A stretch of DNA of 8,789 nt from JBFJVD01 sp041624375. GTDB lineage: Bacteria; Chloroflexota; Anaerolineae; Anaerolineales; E44-bin32. The DNA is taken from contig JBFJVD010000122.1 of assembly GCA_041624375.1 (NCBI GenBank), positions 1 to 8,789 of the forward strand, read 5' to 3'. The translations under genes and the position numbers were made by a program. Positions 1 through 6,065 of this stretch are shown here, piece after piece. Every line of letters starts with the position of its first letter. Position 1 is the stretch's first letter. The notes under the pieces are model-generated. The model ran no database searches, was not told the DNA's origin, and saw only the letters and a program-made list of their open reading frames with translations.

Positions 1-546
1 CTGGCGGCGGCGCTGGCGGCGATGGTCGCCCGACTGACCATTGGCAAGAAGAAGTATGCCGAGGTTGATGCTCGGATGCAGGAGATCGCCGCCCAGGCGG
101 ATGCCGACCGGCACTGGTTCCAGGCGGCGGCCGAACGCGATGCCCGGGCGTTCGATGGGGTTATGGAGGCGTTCCGGCTTCCGAAGGCAACCGAAGCCGA
201 ACAAGAGGCCCGCGCAGCGGCGATCGAGCGGGCGACTCATCAGGCTGCTGGCGTCCCGCTCGAGGTGGCAAAGCGAGCCGCGGTATTGCTGGAGTTGGCC
301 GCCGAGGTCGCCGAAAGCGCCAATCAAACGGCCATCAGCGACGCCGGGACGGCGGCCGCCCTAGCGGGCGCCTGCCTGCACGGCGCGAGCCTGAACGTGC
401 GGATCAACGCGCAGAGCGCCTCCGACCGCCAGGCGGCCGACTCCTGGCTGGAGGCGCTGCGAGAAGCCGAAGCCCGTGGGCGCGCAGCCCACGATCGGGT
501 GCACCAGGCGCTGGTAGAACGCGCCGAGCTTGCACGGGAAGCCTGA
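1..546 (+). CDS. fchA: Methenyltetrahydrofolate cyclohydrolase / formiminotransferase-cyclodeaminase family protein, 5' end missing
   Basis: The reading frame is open to the left edge and ends with TGA at 544-546, so 181 C-terminal residues are visible. The family's glycine-rich N-terminus, roughly 25-35 residues, lies outside the window. An ATG at 22 is in frame, but the conserved block LAAALAAMVARLTIGKKKY spans it, so it is an internal Met. Other family hallmarks are RDARAFDGVMEAFRLPK near visible residues 46-62 and SDAGTAAALAG followed by LNVRIN at about 113-136. The family is all-helical and cytosolic. It hydrolyses 5,10-methenyl-THF to 10-formyl-THF (FchA) or deaminates formimino-THF (cyclodeaminase). 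No formiminotransferase domain is fused at this end, so an FchA-type single-domain enzyme is likely, but the substrate cannot be settled from sequence. The CapA-like gene converges on it, with stop codons 38 bases apart. Confidence 0.85.
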   Translation: MAAALAAMVARLTIGKKKYAEVDARMQEIAAQADADRHWFQAAAERDARAFDGVMEAFRLPKATEAEQEARAAAIERATHQAAGVPLEVAKRAAVLLELAAEVAESANQTAISDAGTAAALAGACLHGASLNVRINAQSASDRQAADSWLEALREAEARGRAAHDRVHQALVERAELAREA

Positions 547-550
547 CACG

Positions 551-570
551 CTGCGAACGGGTTCGGGCAG
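551..570. terminator. Small inverted repeat between convergent genes
   Basis: The bases form an imperfect hairpin: CTG-CGAA paired with TTCG-(g)-CAG around a CGGG loop. It sits in the 38-bp gap between the convergent fchA-like and CapA-like genes. Neither strand has a T-run after it, so it is at best a weak or factor-assisted terminator. Confidence 0.25.
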
Positions 571-584
571 GCTGTCTCGCGACC

Positions 585-2228
585 TTACCAGCCGCTCGCC
601 TGGAAGATCGTCGTAAGGAATGCTGCTCGCTCATCATCGGTCATCGGCCGCGGCTGGGACCAATCCTCAAGCAGCGCGGTGTGCACCACCGTGCTCAGAT
701 GTCGCCCTTCATAAAAGATATAACGGACGATGAACTCCTGGCGCGTTTCCGTTGACCACATCTGGTCGAAGAACAGGTTTCCGGGTCCGTAGTGGATGAA
801 GCCGCCGTTGTAGAACTCGAATCCCTGCGGCTGATGCGCCTGGCTGCCGCTGACGATCACTGCGCCGGCGTCGACCACCTCACGGAAGGCCGCGATCTGA
901 TCCGGCAGTGGCCAGTAGCGATAAGATTCGGGCCACTGGAAGGTGAAGATCGGCATCGCACCGGACTGGCGAAACCGGGTGACTTCGTTCAGGAAGTACG
1001 TCATGTCGCAGGGCGCGGCCCCCGGACCGACCGCCGACGCCAGCGCGTAGGGAGGACCGGCCGCGTTGCAGCCGAGAAAGACGAAGGTGTTCCCGTTGTG
1101 CTCGATCACCGCCGGCTGCCGCGAATCCTCGAGCGTGTCGCCCCCACCGTAATACAACCAGCCGCGCGCCCGATACAGCTCGGTTGAGAACCGGGCGGCA
1201 TCCGCCCCCCAATCCAGGTTGTGGTTGCCGGTGAGTTCGACGACGTCCACGCCGATTGCATCGAGCAGCTCGGCGTAGGCCGGCTTGCTGCAGAAACGCG
1301 TGTTGGCCGGGGAGGGATCCGGGGCCGGGCAGGCGTCGGTGAAAGAGACCTCGTTGCTGACATGGGTGACGTCGGCATCCCGCAGCCATTCCCCCACCAG
1401 GTCGGCCGGGTAGGTGATCCCTTTGGCCTCCATGATCCAGGCGGTCGCCCGAGTGAGGGCGGTCACGCCGGTCATGGCGACGACCGAGAGCTGCTCGGGG
1501 TTGCGATTCGTGGCCGGCCAATCCAGCGCAGCCGCCAGCGCATCAAACAGCGAAGGCTCCCCGCTGAGCCCAAACTCGATCCCGAGCGGATAGCTGCCGG
1601 AAAGCGGCCCCCTGTCCAGCGGCGAAACCTCAACCACGATGACCTTCCAGCGCGGCTCGAGCCTCTCGAAAGGGATCAGCGCCACAGCGGGTCGCGCCGC
1701 CCAGGCCTGCTCAACCAGCTGCGATTCTTCAACCACCAGTCCTTGGCCGGGTGCACCCAGCAGGTGATCGCCCGCGGCCAGGCCATCGGCGCTCGTCATG
1801 ATCACCGTCCCGTCGCCCTCCCCGCGCCAGAGCGCCCGCAGCTCATCCAGCGACATGGCGTCGCGGACCGTGGGAAAGGGCGCGGCCAGCACATAGATCC
1901 ACCGGGAGAGCGGGCGTTCCGCCGCCGGCTCAAGGCGCACATCGGCCTGCTCGAGCGATTCGACGAAAACGACCGATCGCCCGCCGACCTGCTGCAGCTG
2001 CGCTGCTCGCTCACGGAGCGGCTCAGGGAGGGCTGGAGAAAGCCAGATCTGCAGCACCGTCGGAGTCGGCGTGTCCGCCACCGGCTGAAACGGCGTCGGG
2101 ACTTCGCTCGGACGGTCGTCCGTCGGCGGGCTGTTCGCTCCGCTGCCGGCCAGAGGGATGTCTGAGGCGCAGGCAGCCAGGACAATCGCCGCGAGGATGA
2201 GAAGGCAGGAGAGAAATAGGCGCGGCAT
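585..2228 (-). CDS. CapA-family (PGA_cap, metallophosphoesterase-like) lipoprotein with an extra N-terminal domain
   Basis: The product is 547 residues from ATG at 2228. An upstream in-frame start at 2315 would bury the signal peptide and has no promoter of its own. The first 20 residues are a lipoprotein signal ending in lipobox LAAC (Cys20), so the protein is probably lipid-anchored outside the membrane. A Pro/Thr/Ser linker runs from about 30 to 57. Residues ~57-240 form a domain that is not CapA. It has a stretch SLDELRALWRG (126-136) and VALIPFERLEPR (182-193) that read like a degenerate phosphate-binding (PstS-type) periplasmic protein; this is inference. Residues ~247-545 are CapA-like, with NE at 292-293, GNHNLDWG at 334-341, an HWG/E-like FQWPE at 430-434, GSQAH at 461-465 and YGPGNLFFDQ at 480-489. 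CapA proteins are associated with poly-gamma-glutamate or polysaccharide capsule formation, but most members are uncharacterised. The usual GD metal-binding start of the domain reads TGV here. Confidence 0.85.
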   Translation of the reverse strand: MPRLFLSCLLILAAIVLAACASDIPLAGSGANSPPTDDRPSEVPTPFQPVADTPTPTVLQIWLSPALPEPLRERAAQLQQVGGRSVVFVESLEQADVRLEPAAERPLSRWIYVLAAPFPTVRDAMSLDELRALWRGEGDGTVIMTSADGLAAGDHLLGAPGQGLVVEESQLVEQAWAARPAVALIPFERLEPRWKVIVVEVSPLDRGPLSGSYPLGIEFGLSGEPSLFDALAAALDWPATNRNPEQLSVVAMTGVTALTRATAWIMEAKGITYPADLVGEWLRDADVTHVSNEVSFTDACPAPDPSPANTRFCSKPAYAELLDAIGVDVVELTGNHNLDWGADAARFSTELYRARGWLYYGGGDTLEDSRQPAVIEHNGNTFVFLGCNAAGPPYALASAVGPGAAPCDMTYFLNEVTRFRQSGAMPIFTFQWPESYRYWPLPDQIAAFREVVDAGAVIVSGSQAHQPQGFEFYNGGFIHYGPGNLFFDQMWSTETRQEFIVRYIFYEGRHLSTVVHTALLEDWSQPRPMTDDERAAFLTTIFQASGW

Positions 2229-2237
2229 GACGGTCGG

Positions 2238-2266
2238 ATTATGCCATCCGCGACGGCTCGCGGCAA
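2238..2266 (-). promoter_or_regulatory. Sigma-70-type promoter of the CapA-like gene, near-leaderless
   Basis: On the minus strand TTGCCG (2261-2266) is followed by a 17-nt spacer and CATAAT (2238-2243). Only nine bases separate the -10 hexamer from the ATG at 2228. The transcript would therefore start within a few bases of the start codon, and no Shine-Dalgarno sequence is present. This also supports the 2228 start over the 2315 alternative, which would lie upstream of the promoter. Confidence 0.6.
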
Positions 2267-2297
2267 TGGTTTGCGTCCTGGGGGCCCCTGCTCTGGT

Positions 2298-2303
2298 TAG
2301 AAT
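2298..2303 (+). promoter_or_regulatory. Possible -10 element for the LLM oxidoreductase gene
   Basis: TAGAAT matches the -10 consensus at five of six positions and lies about 41 bases before the GTG start at 2345. No good -35 is found at 16-18 bp; the nearest, TTGCGT at 2271-2276, would need a 21-bp spacer. The assignment is weak. Confidence 0.3.
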
Positions 2304-2344
2304 CACGGTAAGCAACGATGTTTTAAGAAGAGCGGGAGGGGATC

Positions 2345-3346
2345 GTGCGCTTCGGACTCCGTTTGCTCCAGCATCTCGGCAGCGCCCACGAACTGATCCA
2401 GCTCGCCGTGCTCGCCGAACAGGCCGGCTTCGATCAGGTCTGGTTTCCCCACGACACCTTCATGAAAAACACCTGGGTGCTCACGAGCGCGGTCGCGCTG
2501 CGCACCTCACGCATCGGTATTGGCAGCCTGGCGACCAATCCCTACCTGACCGATCCGGCCGAAATCGCGACCTACTTGGCGACGCTGGACGAGCTTTCTC
2601 AAGGCCGCGCGACGATCGGGATCGGGATGCACACCGGGGAGATGGTGGCCTGGACCGGGAAGAACCCGGAAGATCATCTAGATCGAACCCGGGAAGCCGT
2701 CGATATCCTTCGCGCGCTGCTCCGCGGTGAAGTCGTCGCCTATGCGGGAGCAGCCTATCAATGGACCAAATCATGCTACCTGCGGTTCAAACCGCTGCGC
2801 GCAGAAATCCCCATCTATGTCGCCGCCTTCGGCGAGGCCTACCTCGAGCTCAGCGGGGCGATTGGCGACGGCAGCCTGCCCATGTTGACACCGCCCGAGT
2901 CTGCCGGGTTGATGGTCGGGCCCATTCGCCGCGGCATCGAAGAAGCAGGGCGAGCCACGGAAGAGGTGGACATCGCCGGCTGTCTGTGGCTCTCATTGGC
3001 GGAAGAGCGCCGCGAGGCCGCGGATACGCTGCGGCCGATCGTCGCCTACTTCGGCCCCTACCTCGAGGAACAAGCATTGCAGACCATCGGGCTCTCCCAG
3101 TCGGATTTCGCGCCCATTAAAGATCGGATCGCCCGGAAGGACGACGAAGCGGCCGCCGCAGCCGTCACGGAGGCGATGCTCCGTTTGGCCATCGTCGGTG
3201 ATCCCAACGACGTGATGAAACGCCTTGAGATGCTGCAGGCCGAGGGCGTGACCCAGGCGAACCTGGGTGGACCGCTGGGGCCAGACCCGGCCGCGGCCAT
3301 CCGCTTGATGGGCGAACGCGTGATCCCCCACTTCCGGTCAACTTAA
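2345..3346 (+). CDS. LLM-class flavin/F420-dependent oxidoreductase, Mer-like
   Basis: The product is 333 residues, from a GTG start preceded by a strong Shine-Dalgarno sequence (GGAGGG, 2335-2340). It reads as one TIM-barrel bacterial-luciferase-like domain. Visible family features are the N-terminal strand MRFGLR, then AEQAGFDQVWFPHD (24-37), RTSRIGIGSLATNPY (53-67), LDELSQGRATIGIG (81-94), the helix EDHLDRTREAVDILRALLRGE (109-129) and the strand PIYVAAFGE (156-164). Its length and overall look resemble methylenetetrahydromethanopterin reductase (Mer) and related F420-dependent enzymes. LLM members use FMN or coenzyme F420 and their substrates are hard to predict. The nearby folate enzyme at the left edge makes a one-carbon role conceivable, but the CapA-like gene lies between them on the other strand. 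It stands alone as a transcription unit, divergent from the CapA-like gene and convergent with the small membrane-protein pair. Confidence 0.85.
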   Translation: MRFGLRLLQHLGSAHELIQLAVLAEQAGFDQVWFPHDTFMKNTWVLTSAVALRTSRIGIGSLATNPYLTDPAEIATYLATLDELSQGRATIGIGMHTGEMVAWTGKNPEDHLDRTREAVDILRALLRGEVVAYAGAAYQWTKSCYLRFKPLRAEIPIYVAAFGEAYLELSGAIGDGSLPMLTPPESAGLMVGPIRRGIEEAGRATEEVDIAGCLWLSLAEERREAADTLRPIVAYFGPYLEEQALQTIGLSQSDFAPIKDRIARKDDEAAAAAVTEAMLRLAIVGDPNDVMKRLEMLQAEGVTQANLGGPLGPDPAAAIRLMGERVIPHFRST

Positions 3347-3393
3347 TGTTCGGGTGACCTCAGTGAATGGGCCGGAGCAGTCGGTGAAAGCAA

Positions 3394-3417
3394 CAAGCGC
3401 CGCGAACGCGGCGCTTG
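3394..3417. terminator. Strong hairpin between convergent genes, likely bidirectional terminator
   Basis: CAAGCGCCGC (3394-3403) pairs perfectly with GCGGCGCTTG (3408-3417) around a GAAC loop, giving a 10-bp GC-rich stem. In minus orientation it is followed by TTGCTTTC, a short broken U-tract. In plus orientation the tail GCGTTGATGG has few T residues. It lies 48 bases after the LLM gene stop and 34 bases after the stop of the small minus-strand gene, so it probably ends transcripts from both sides. Confidence 0.6.
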
Positions 3418-3450
3418 GCGTTGATGGACCGTTCAGACCCGGGTGGCGAC

Positions 3451-3699
3451 CTAGTCTTGCTCGTCCGGGTGGGCCAGGTCGGCGACCTGGCGCAAGATCG
3501 CCAGAGCGCTTATTCCCAGCCGCACCCCTTCACCCGCCGACACTTGCAGCTCCCCCCCTTGCTCCTCCAGCCGCTGAAGCAGGACATAGGCTACGGCAAG
3601 GCCAAGCAGGGCGCCAGCCAAGCCACCGGTCAGCATGATGCGCGAGCGATTGGCTTGAGACAAGCTCGCGGGAGCACGTTCCTCAACCATTTCCGTCAT
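3451..3699 (-). CDS. Small single-pass membrane protein, unknown function
   Basis: The product is 82 residues if translation starts at the ATG at 3699. I chose this start because GAGG precedes it with a 6-base spacer; in-frame ATGs at 3711 and 3705 have no ribosome-binding site and one at 3690 would shorten the protein slightly. A polar, acidic N-terminal segment (residues 1-20) is followed by one hydrophobic Gly/Ala/Leu-rich helix at about 21-41, then a charged linker (QRLEEQGGE) and a second amphipathic helix (GVRLGISALAILRQVADLA) before an acidic tail. I recognise no enzymatic motif. Its start overlaps the 3' end of the upstream membrane-protein gene by 17 bases, so the two are almost certainly co-transcribed and translationally coupled, suggesting partners in one envelope function. 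Confidence 0.7.
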   Translation of the reverse strand: MTEMVEERAPASLSQANRSRIMLTGGLAGALLGLAVAYVLLQRLEEQGGELQVSAGEGVRLGISALAILRQVADLAHPDEQD

Positions 3700-4150
3700 G
3701 GCCATCCTCATTCAGAAAGATCGATGAGACCTGTCTTCGGGCGGCTCGAAGCGCAGCGACGGCGCCGCGGACCGCAATCACCGGCGAGACCAGGAGATCC
3801 GTTGCACGCCTGGAATCAAACTGCGCCCGGTAAAAGACCTCCTGGACCTGACGCGCCGGTCCTGGAATGAGCCCGCCGAGCTGGAACAAGCCGTAGGCTA
3901 GAAAAGCCAGGCCGACAAGGACCAGCAAGCCCAGAATCAGCAGCGGCAAGATCAGTACAACCAGCGCCGCGTCCGCCCAGCTGCTCGCATCGCCGACCCC
4001 CGAGCGCGCCAGCAGCACGACGACAACGCCCACGATCAGCAGGGCGAACCCGAGCGGTAGATAGATCTCGAGCCAGGCCTGGCGGCGAAATGCTGCCTGG
4101 GTTACCGGATTTGGAAGATCACTGGGGTCCTGAATCATCGGGTCACTCAT
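3683..4150 (-). CDS. Small two-helix membrane protein, unknown function
   Basis: The product is 155 residues from ATG at 4150. A polar N-terminus of ~28 residues precedes two hydrophobic helices, at about 31-50 (LPLGFALLIVGVVVVLLAR) and 61-91 (a Val/Leu/Ile-rich stretch ending YGLFQLGG). The C-terminal third is a basic amphipathic region (RRATDLLVSPVIAVRGAVAALRAARR) that could form a cytosolic helix or lie along the membrane. No family motif is recognised. It is the first gene of a two-gene minus-strand operon and overlaps the next gene by 17 bases. No Shine-Dalgarno sequence precedes the start; a -10-like TAAAAT lies 6 bases upstream, which points to a leaderless message. Confidence 0.75.
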   Translation of the reverse strand: MSDPMIQDPSDLPNPVTQAAFRRQAWLEIYLPLGFALLIVGVVVVLLARSGVGDASSWADAALVVLILPLLILGLLVLVGLAFLAYGLFQLGGLIPGPARQVQEVFYRAQFDSRRATDLLVSPVIAVRGAVAALRAARRQVSSIFLNEDGHDGNG

Positions 4151-4156
4151 GTGCCC

Positions 4157-4162
4157 ATTTTA
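4157..4162 (-). promoter_or_regulatory. -10 element of the small membrane-protein operon, leaderless start
   Basis: On the minus strand TAAAAT ends six bases before the ATG at 4150, so transcription would begin at about the start codon. At a 17-bp spacer the -35 position (4180-4185) reads ATGCCG, which is a poor match. The call rests on the -10 hexamer, its position and the lack of a ribosome-binding site. Confidence 0.45.
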
Positions 4163-4186
4163 GCATGCAGCCAGCTGTGCGGCATG

Positions 4187-4215
4187 TCGCCGGCGACTAG
4201 GTCCTCGGATACAAT
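4187..4215 (+). promoter_or_regulatory. Promoter of the leader ORF / flippase / PHP operon
   Basis: TACAAT (4210-4215) is a five-of-six -10 match. The position 17 bp upstream reads TCGCCG (4187-4192), a weak -35. Seven bases separate the -10 from an ATG at 4223, so the first codon of the small leader ORF falls at or next to the expected transcription start. Back to back with it on the other strand is the promoter of the small membrane-protein operon. Confidence 0.5.
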
Positions 4216-4222
4216 CTCAGCC

Positions 4223-4285
4223 ATGTACCCCGCCCTCCCATCCAGCCCCGGCTCCAGCTCTCTGCTGCGACCCGACAGGCCATGA
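4223..4285 (+). CDS. Putative 20-residue leader peptide, translationally coupled to the downstream gene
   Basis: ATG at 4223 opens a 20-codon frame, MYPALPSSPGSSSLLRPDRP, whose TGA stop (4283-4285) overlaps the ATG at 4282 of the flippase-like gene as ATGA. The start lies seven bases after a good -10 hexamer, as expected for a leaderless message, while the downstream gene has only a weak Shine-Dalgarno (ACAGG). This arrangement suggests that ribosomes loading on the leaderless ATG deliver translation to the membrane-protein gene by termination-reinitiation. The peptide is Pro/Ser-rich with no recognisable function; the act of translating it may matter more than the product. It could be fortuitous, since a frame this short can occur by chance. 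Confidence 0.45.
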   Translation: MYPALPSSPGSSSLLRPDRP

Positions 4286-5295
4286 AGAACCTGCGCCGAC
4301 GCCTGATCCTGGGCCTCCTGTTTGGCTTCCTTGTCATCCTTGGACTGACGCTGCTCGGGGATGTACAGCTGGTGGGGGCTCGCATCTCATCGTTTGCCTG
4401 GCGGCTGACCCCGTGGATCCTCGCTGGGACGCTGTGGAACTACTTGCTGCGCTTCTTCAAGTGGCACTACTACTTGCTCCGTATTGGCGTCCGCGGCTTG
4501 CCGCTGCTGGAATCGGCGCGCCTGTTCGTCGCCGCCTTCCCGATGGCGGTCACCCCCGGCAAGGTCGGCGAGGCCGTGAAGGGTGTCTGGCTGAACCAGC
4601 GGACCGGCGTCCCCCTGGCGCGCACCGTCACCGTCGTTCTCGGCGAGCGGATCAGTGATGGGCTGGCGATTCTCGCACTGGCCACCCTGGGGGTCGTCGC
4701 CTACCCGCAGTATTGGCCAGCCTTCGCGACCATCCTGGGCGCGCTGATCCTGGCGGTGGTCGTCTCCCAAATCCGCCCGCTGGCCTTGGCGCTGCTCAAA
4801 CTGGCGGGCCGCCTGCCGCTCATCGGCGGCCTGGCCCACCATCTCCAGGAATTCTACGAGGGCACCTACCAGCTCTTCCGGCCGAAGGCGACGGCGGTGG
4901 GACTGCTTCTTGGAACACTCGCCTGGGTGGGCGAAGGGTTTTCCATGTACCTGGTCATGATCGGCCTCGGAGTCCCCACCGGGTGGGAGACCTTCTCGAT
5001 GGCGGTGTTTGTGCTCTCTTTCTCGACGGTCATCGGTGCGGTGTCGGCGCTCCCAGGCGGTCTGGGCGCCACAGAAGCCAGCATCGCCGGCATGCTCAGC
5101 TTGCTGATGGGCCTCGGTGCCGACACGTCCGCCGCGGCAACCCTGCTCATCCGCTTTGCGACGCTCTGGTTCGGTGTCGGCCTCGGCGTGGCCCTCTGGC
5201 CATTCTCGCCGGACCTGCTGTTTCTTGGGCAAGAAGGGCAGGAGCCCGAGAGCACCCGGCGCGCGGAAATGGCTACCTCGGAAGAAAGCAGCTGA
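4282..5295 (+). CDS. Lysylphosphatidylglycerol synthase TM region / AglD-like (UPF0104) integral membrane protein
   Basis: The product is 337 residues and highly hydrophobic, with roughly seven to eight membrane helices, starting with a Lys/Arg-rich N-terminus and a first helix at about 8-25. Family signatures are AAFPMAVTPGKVGEAVKG (84-101), GERISDGLAILAL (121-133) and LPGGLGATEASIAGML (257-272), with the paired PGxxGE and PGGLGxxE motifs typical of PF03706 proteins. Length matches stand-alone family members; there is no C-terminal lysyltransferase domain as in MprF. Relatives are thought to act as lipid or lipid-linked glycan flippases or translocation helpers, and the substrate cannot be inferred here. 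The C-terminal ~30 residues are hydrophilic and acidic. The start overlaps the leader ORF stop, and the PHP phosphoesterase gene begins three bases after its stop, so it is the central gene of an operon. Confidence 0.85.
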   Translation: MKNLRRRLILGLLFGFLVILGLTLLGDVQLVGARISSFAWRLTPWILAGTLWNYLLRFFKWHYYLLRIGVRGLPLLESARLFVAAFPMAVTPGKVGEAVKGVWLNQRTGVPLARTVTVVLGERISDGLAILALATLGVVAYPQYWPAFATILGALILAVVVSQIRPLALALLKLAGRLPLIGGLAHHLQEFYEGTYQLFRPKATAVGLLLGTLAWVGEGFSMYLVMIGLGVPTGWETFSMAVFVLSFSTVIGAVSALPGGLGATEASIAGMLSLLMGLGADTSAAATLLIRFATLWFGVGLGVALWPFSPDLLFLGQEGQEPESTRRAEMATSEESS

Positions 5296-5298
5296 AGG

Positions 5299-5964
<666 letters not shown>

Positions 5965-5973
5965 GTGTAGGGG

Positions 5974-6015
5974 CGGTTGTTGGTTATGGGTTATGGGTTA
6001 TTGGTTATAGGTGAT
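5974..6015. repeat. Heptanucleotide tandem repeat, consensus NGGTTAT, six units
   Basis: Six consecutive 7-base units in exact phase read CGGTTGT, TGGTTAT, GGGTTAT, GGGTTAT, TGGTTAT and AGGTGAT. The four central units share GGTTAT without a mismatch; the outer two have one difference each. The array lies in the ~100-bp gap between the convergent PHP and lysS genes and is AT-richer than its surroundings. It resembles in kind the heptameric STRR sequences known from cyanobacteria, though the unit is different. No gene is disrupted. Confidence 0.7.
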
Positions 6016-6065
6016 TGAGGTTCGAGCGGAACACGCTGGCTGCAGATCTAGCGGTACTCAAGTGA

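Noticed and set aside
1221..2165. 314-codon plus-strand frame opposite the CapA-like gene
   Set aside because: It is a GC-rich shadow of the CapA frame, Arg/Gly/His-rich, without recognisable domains.
2229..2315. 29-residue N-terminal extension of the CapA-like protein
   Set aside because: It would place the signal peptide and lipobox internally, and the predicted promoter lies inside it; ATG 2228 fits the lipoprotein signal exactly.
2318..2326. ATG-TTT-TAA minimal start-stop ORF before the LLM gene
   Set aside because: Two codons 15 bases after a weak -10; easily expected by chance and the LLM gene has its own strong Shine-Dalgarno.
5974..6015. CRISPR array or telomere-like end
   Set aside because: The units are 7 bases long with no spacers, and ordinary genes continue on both sides.
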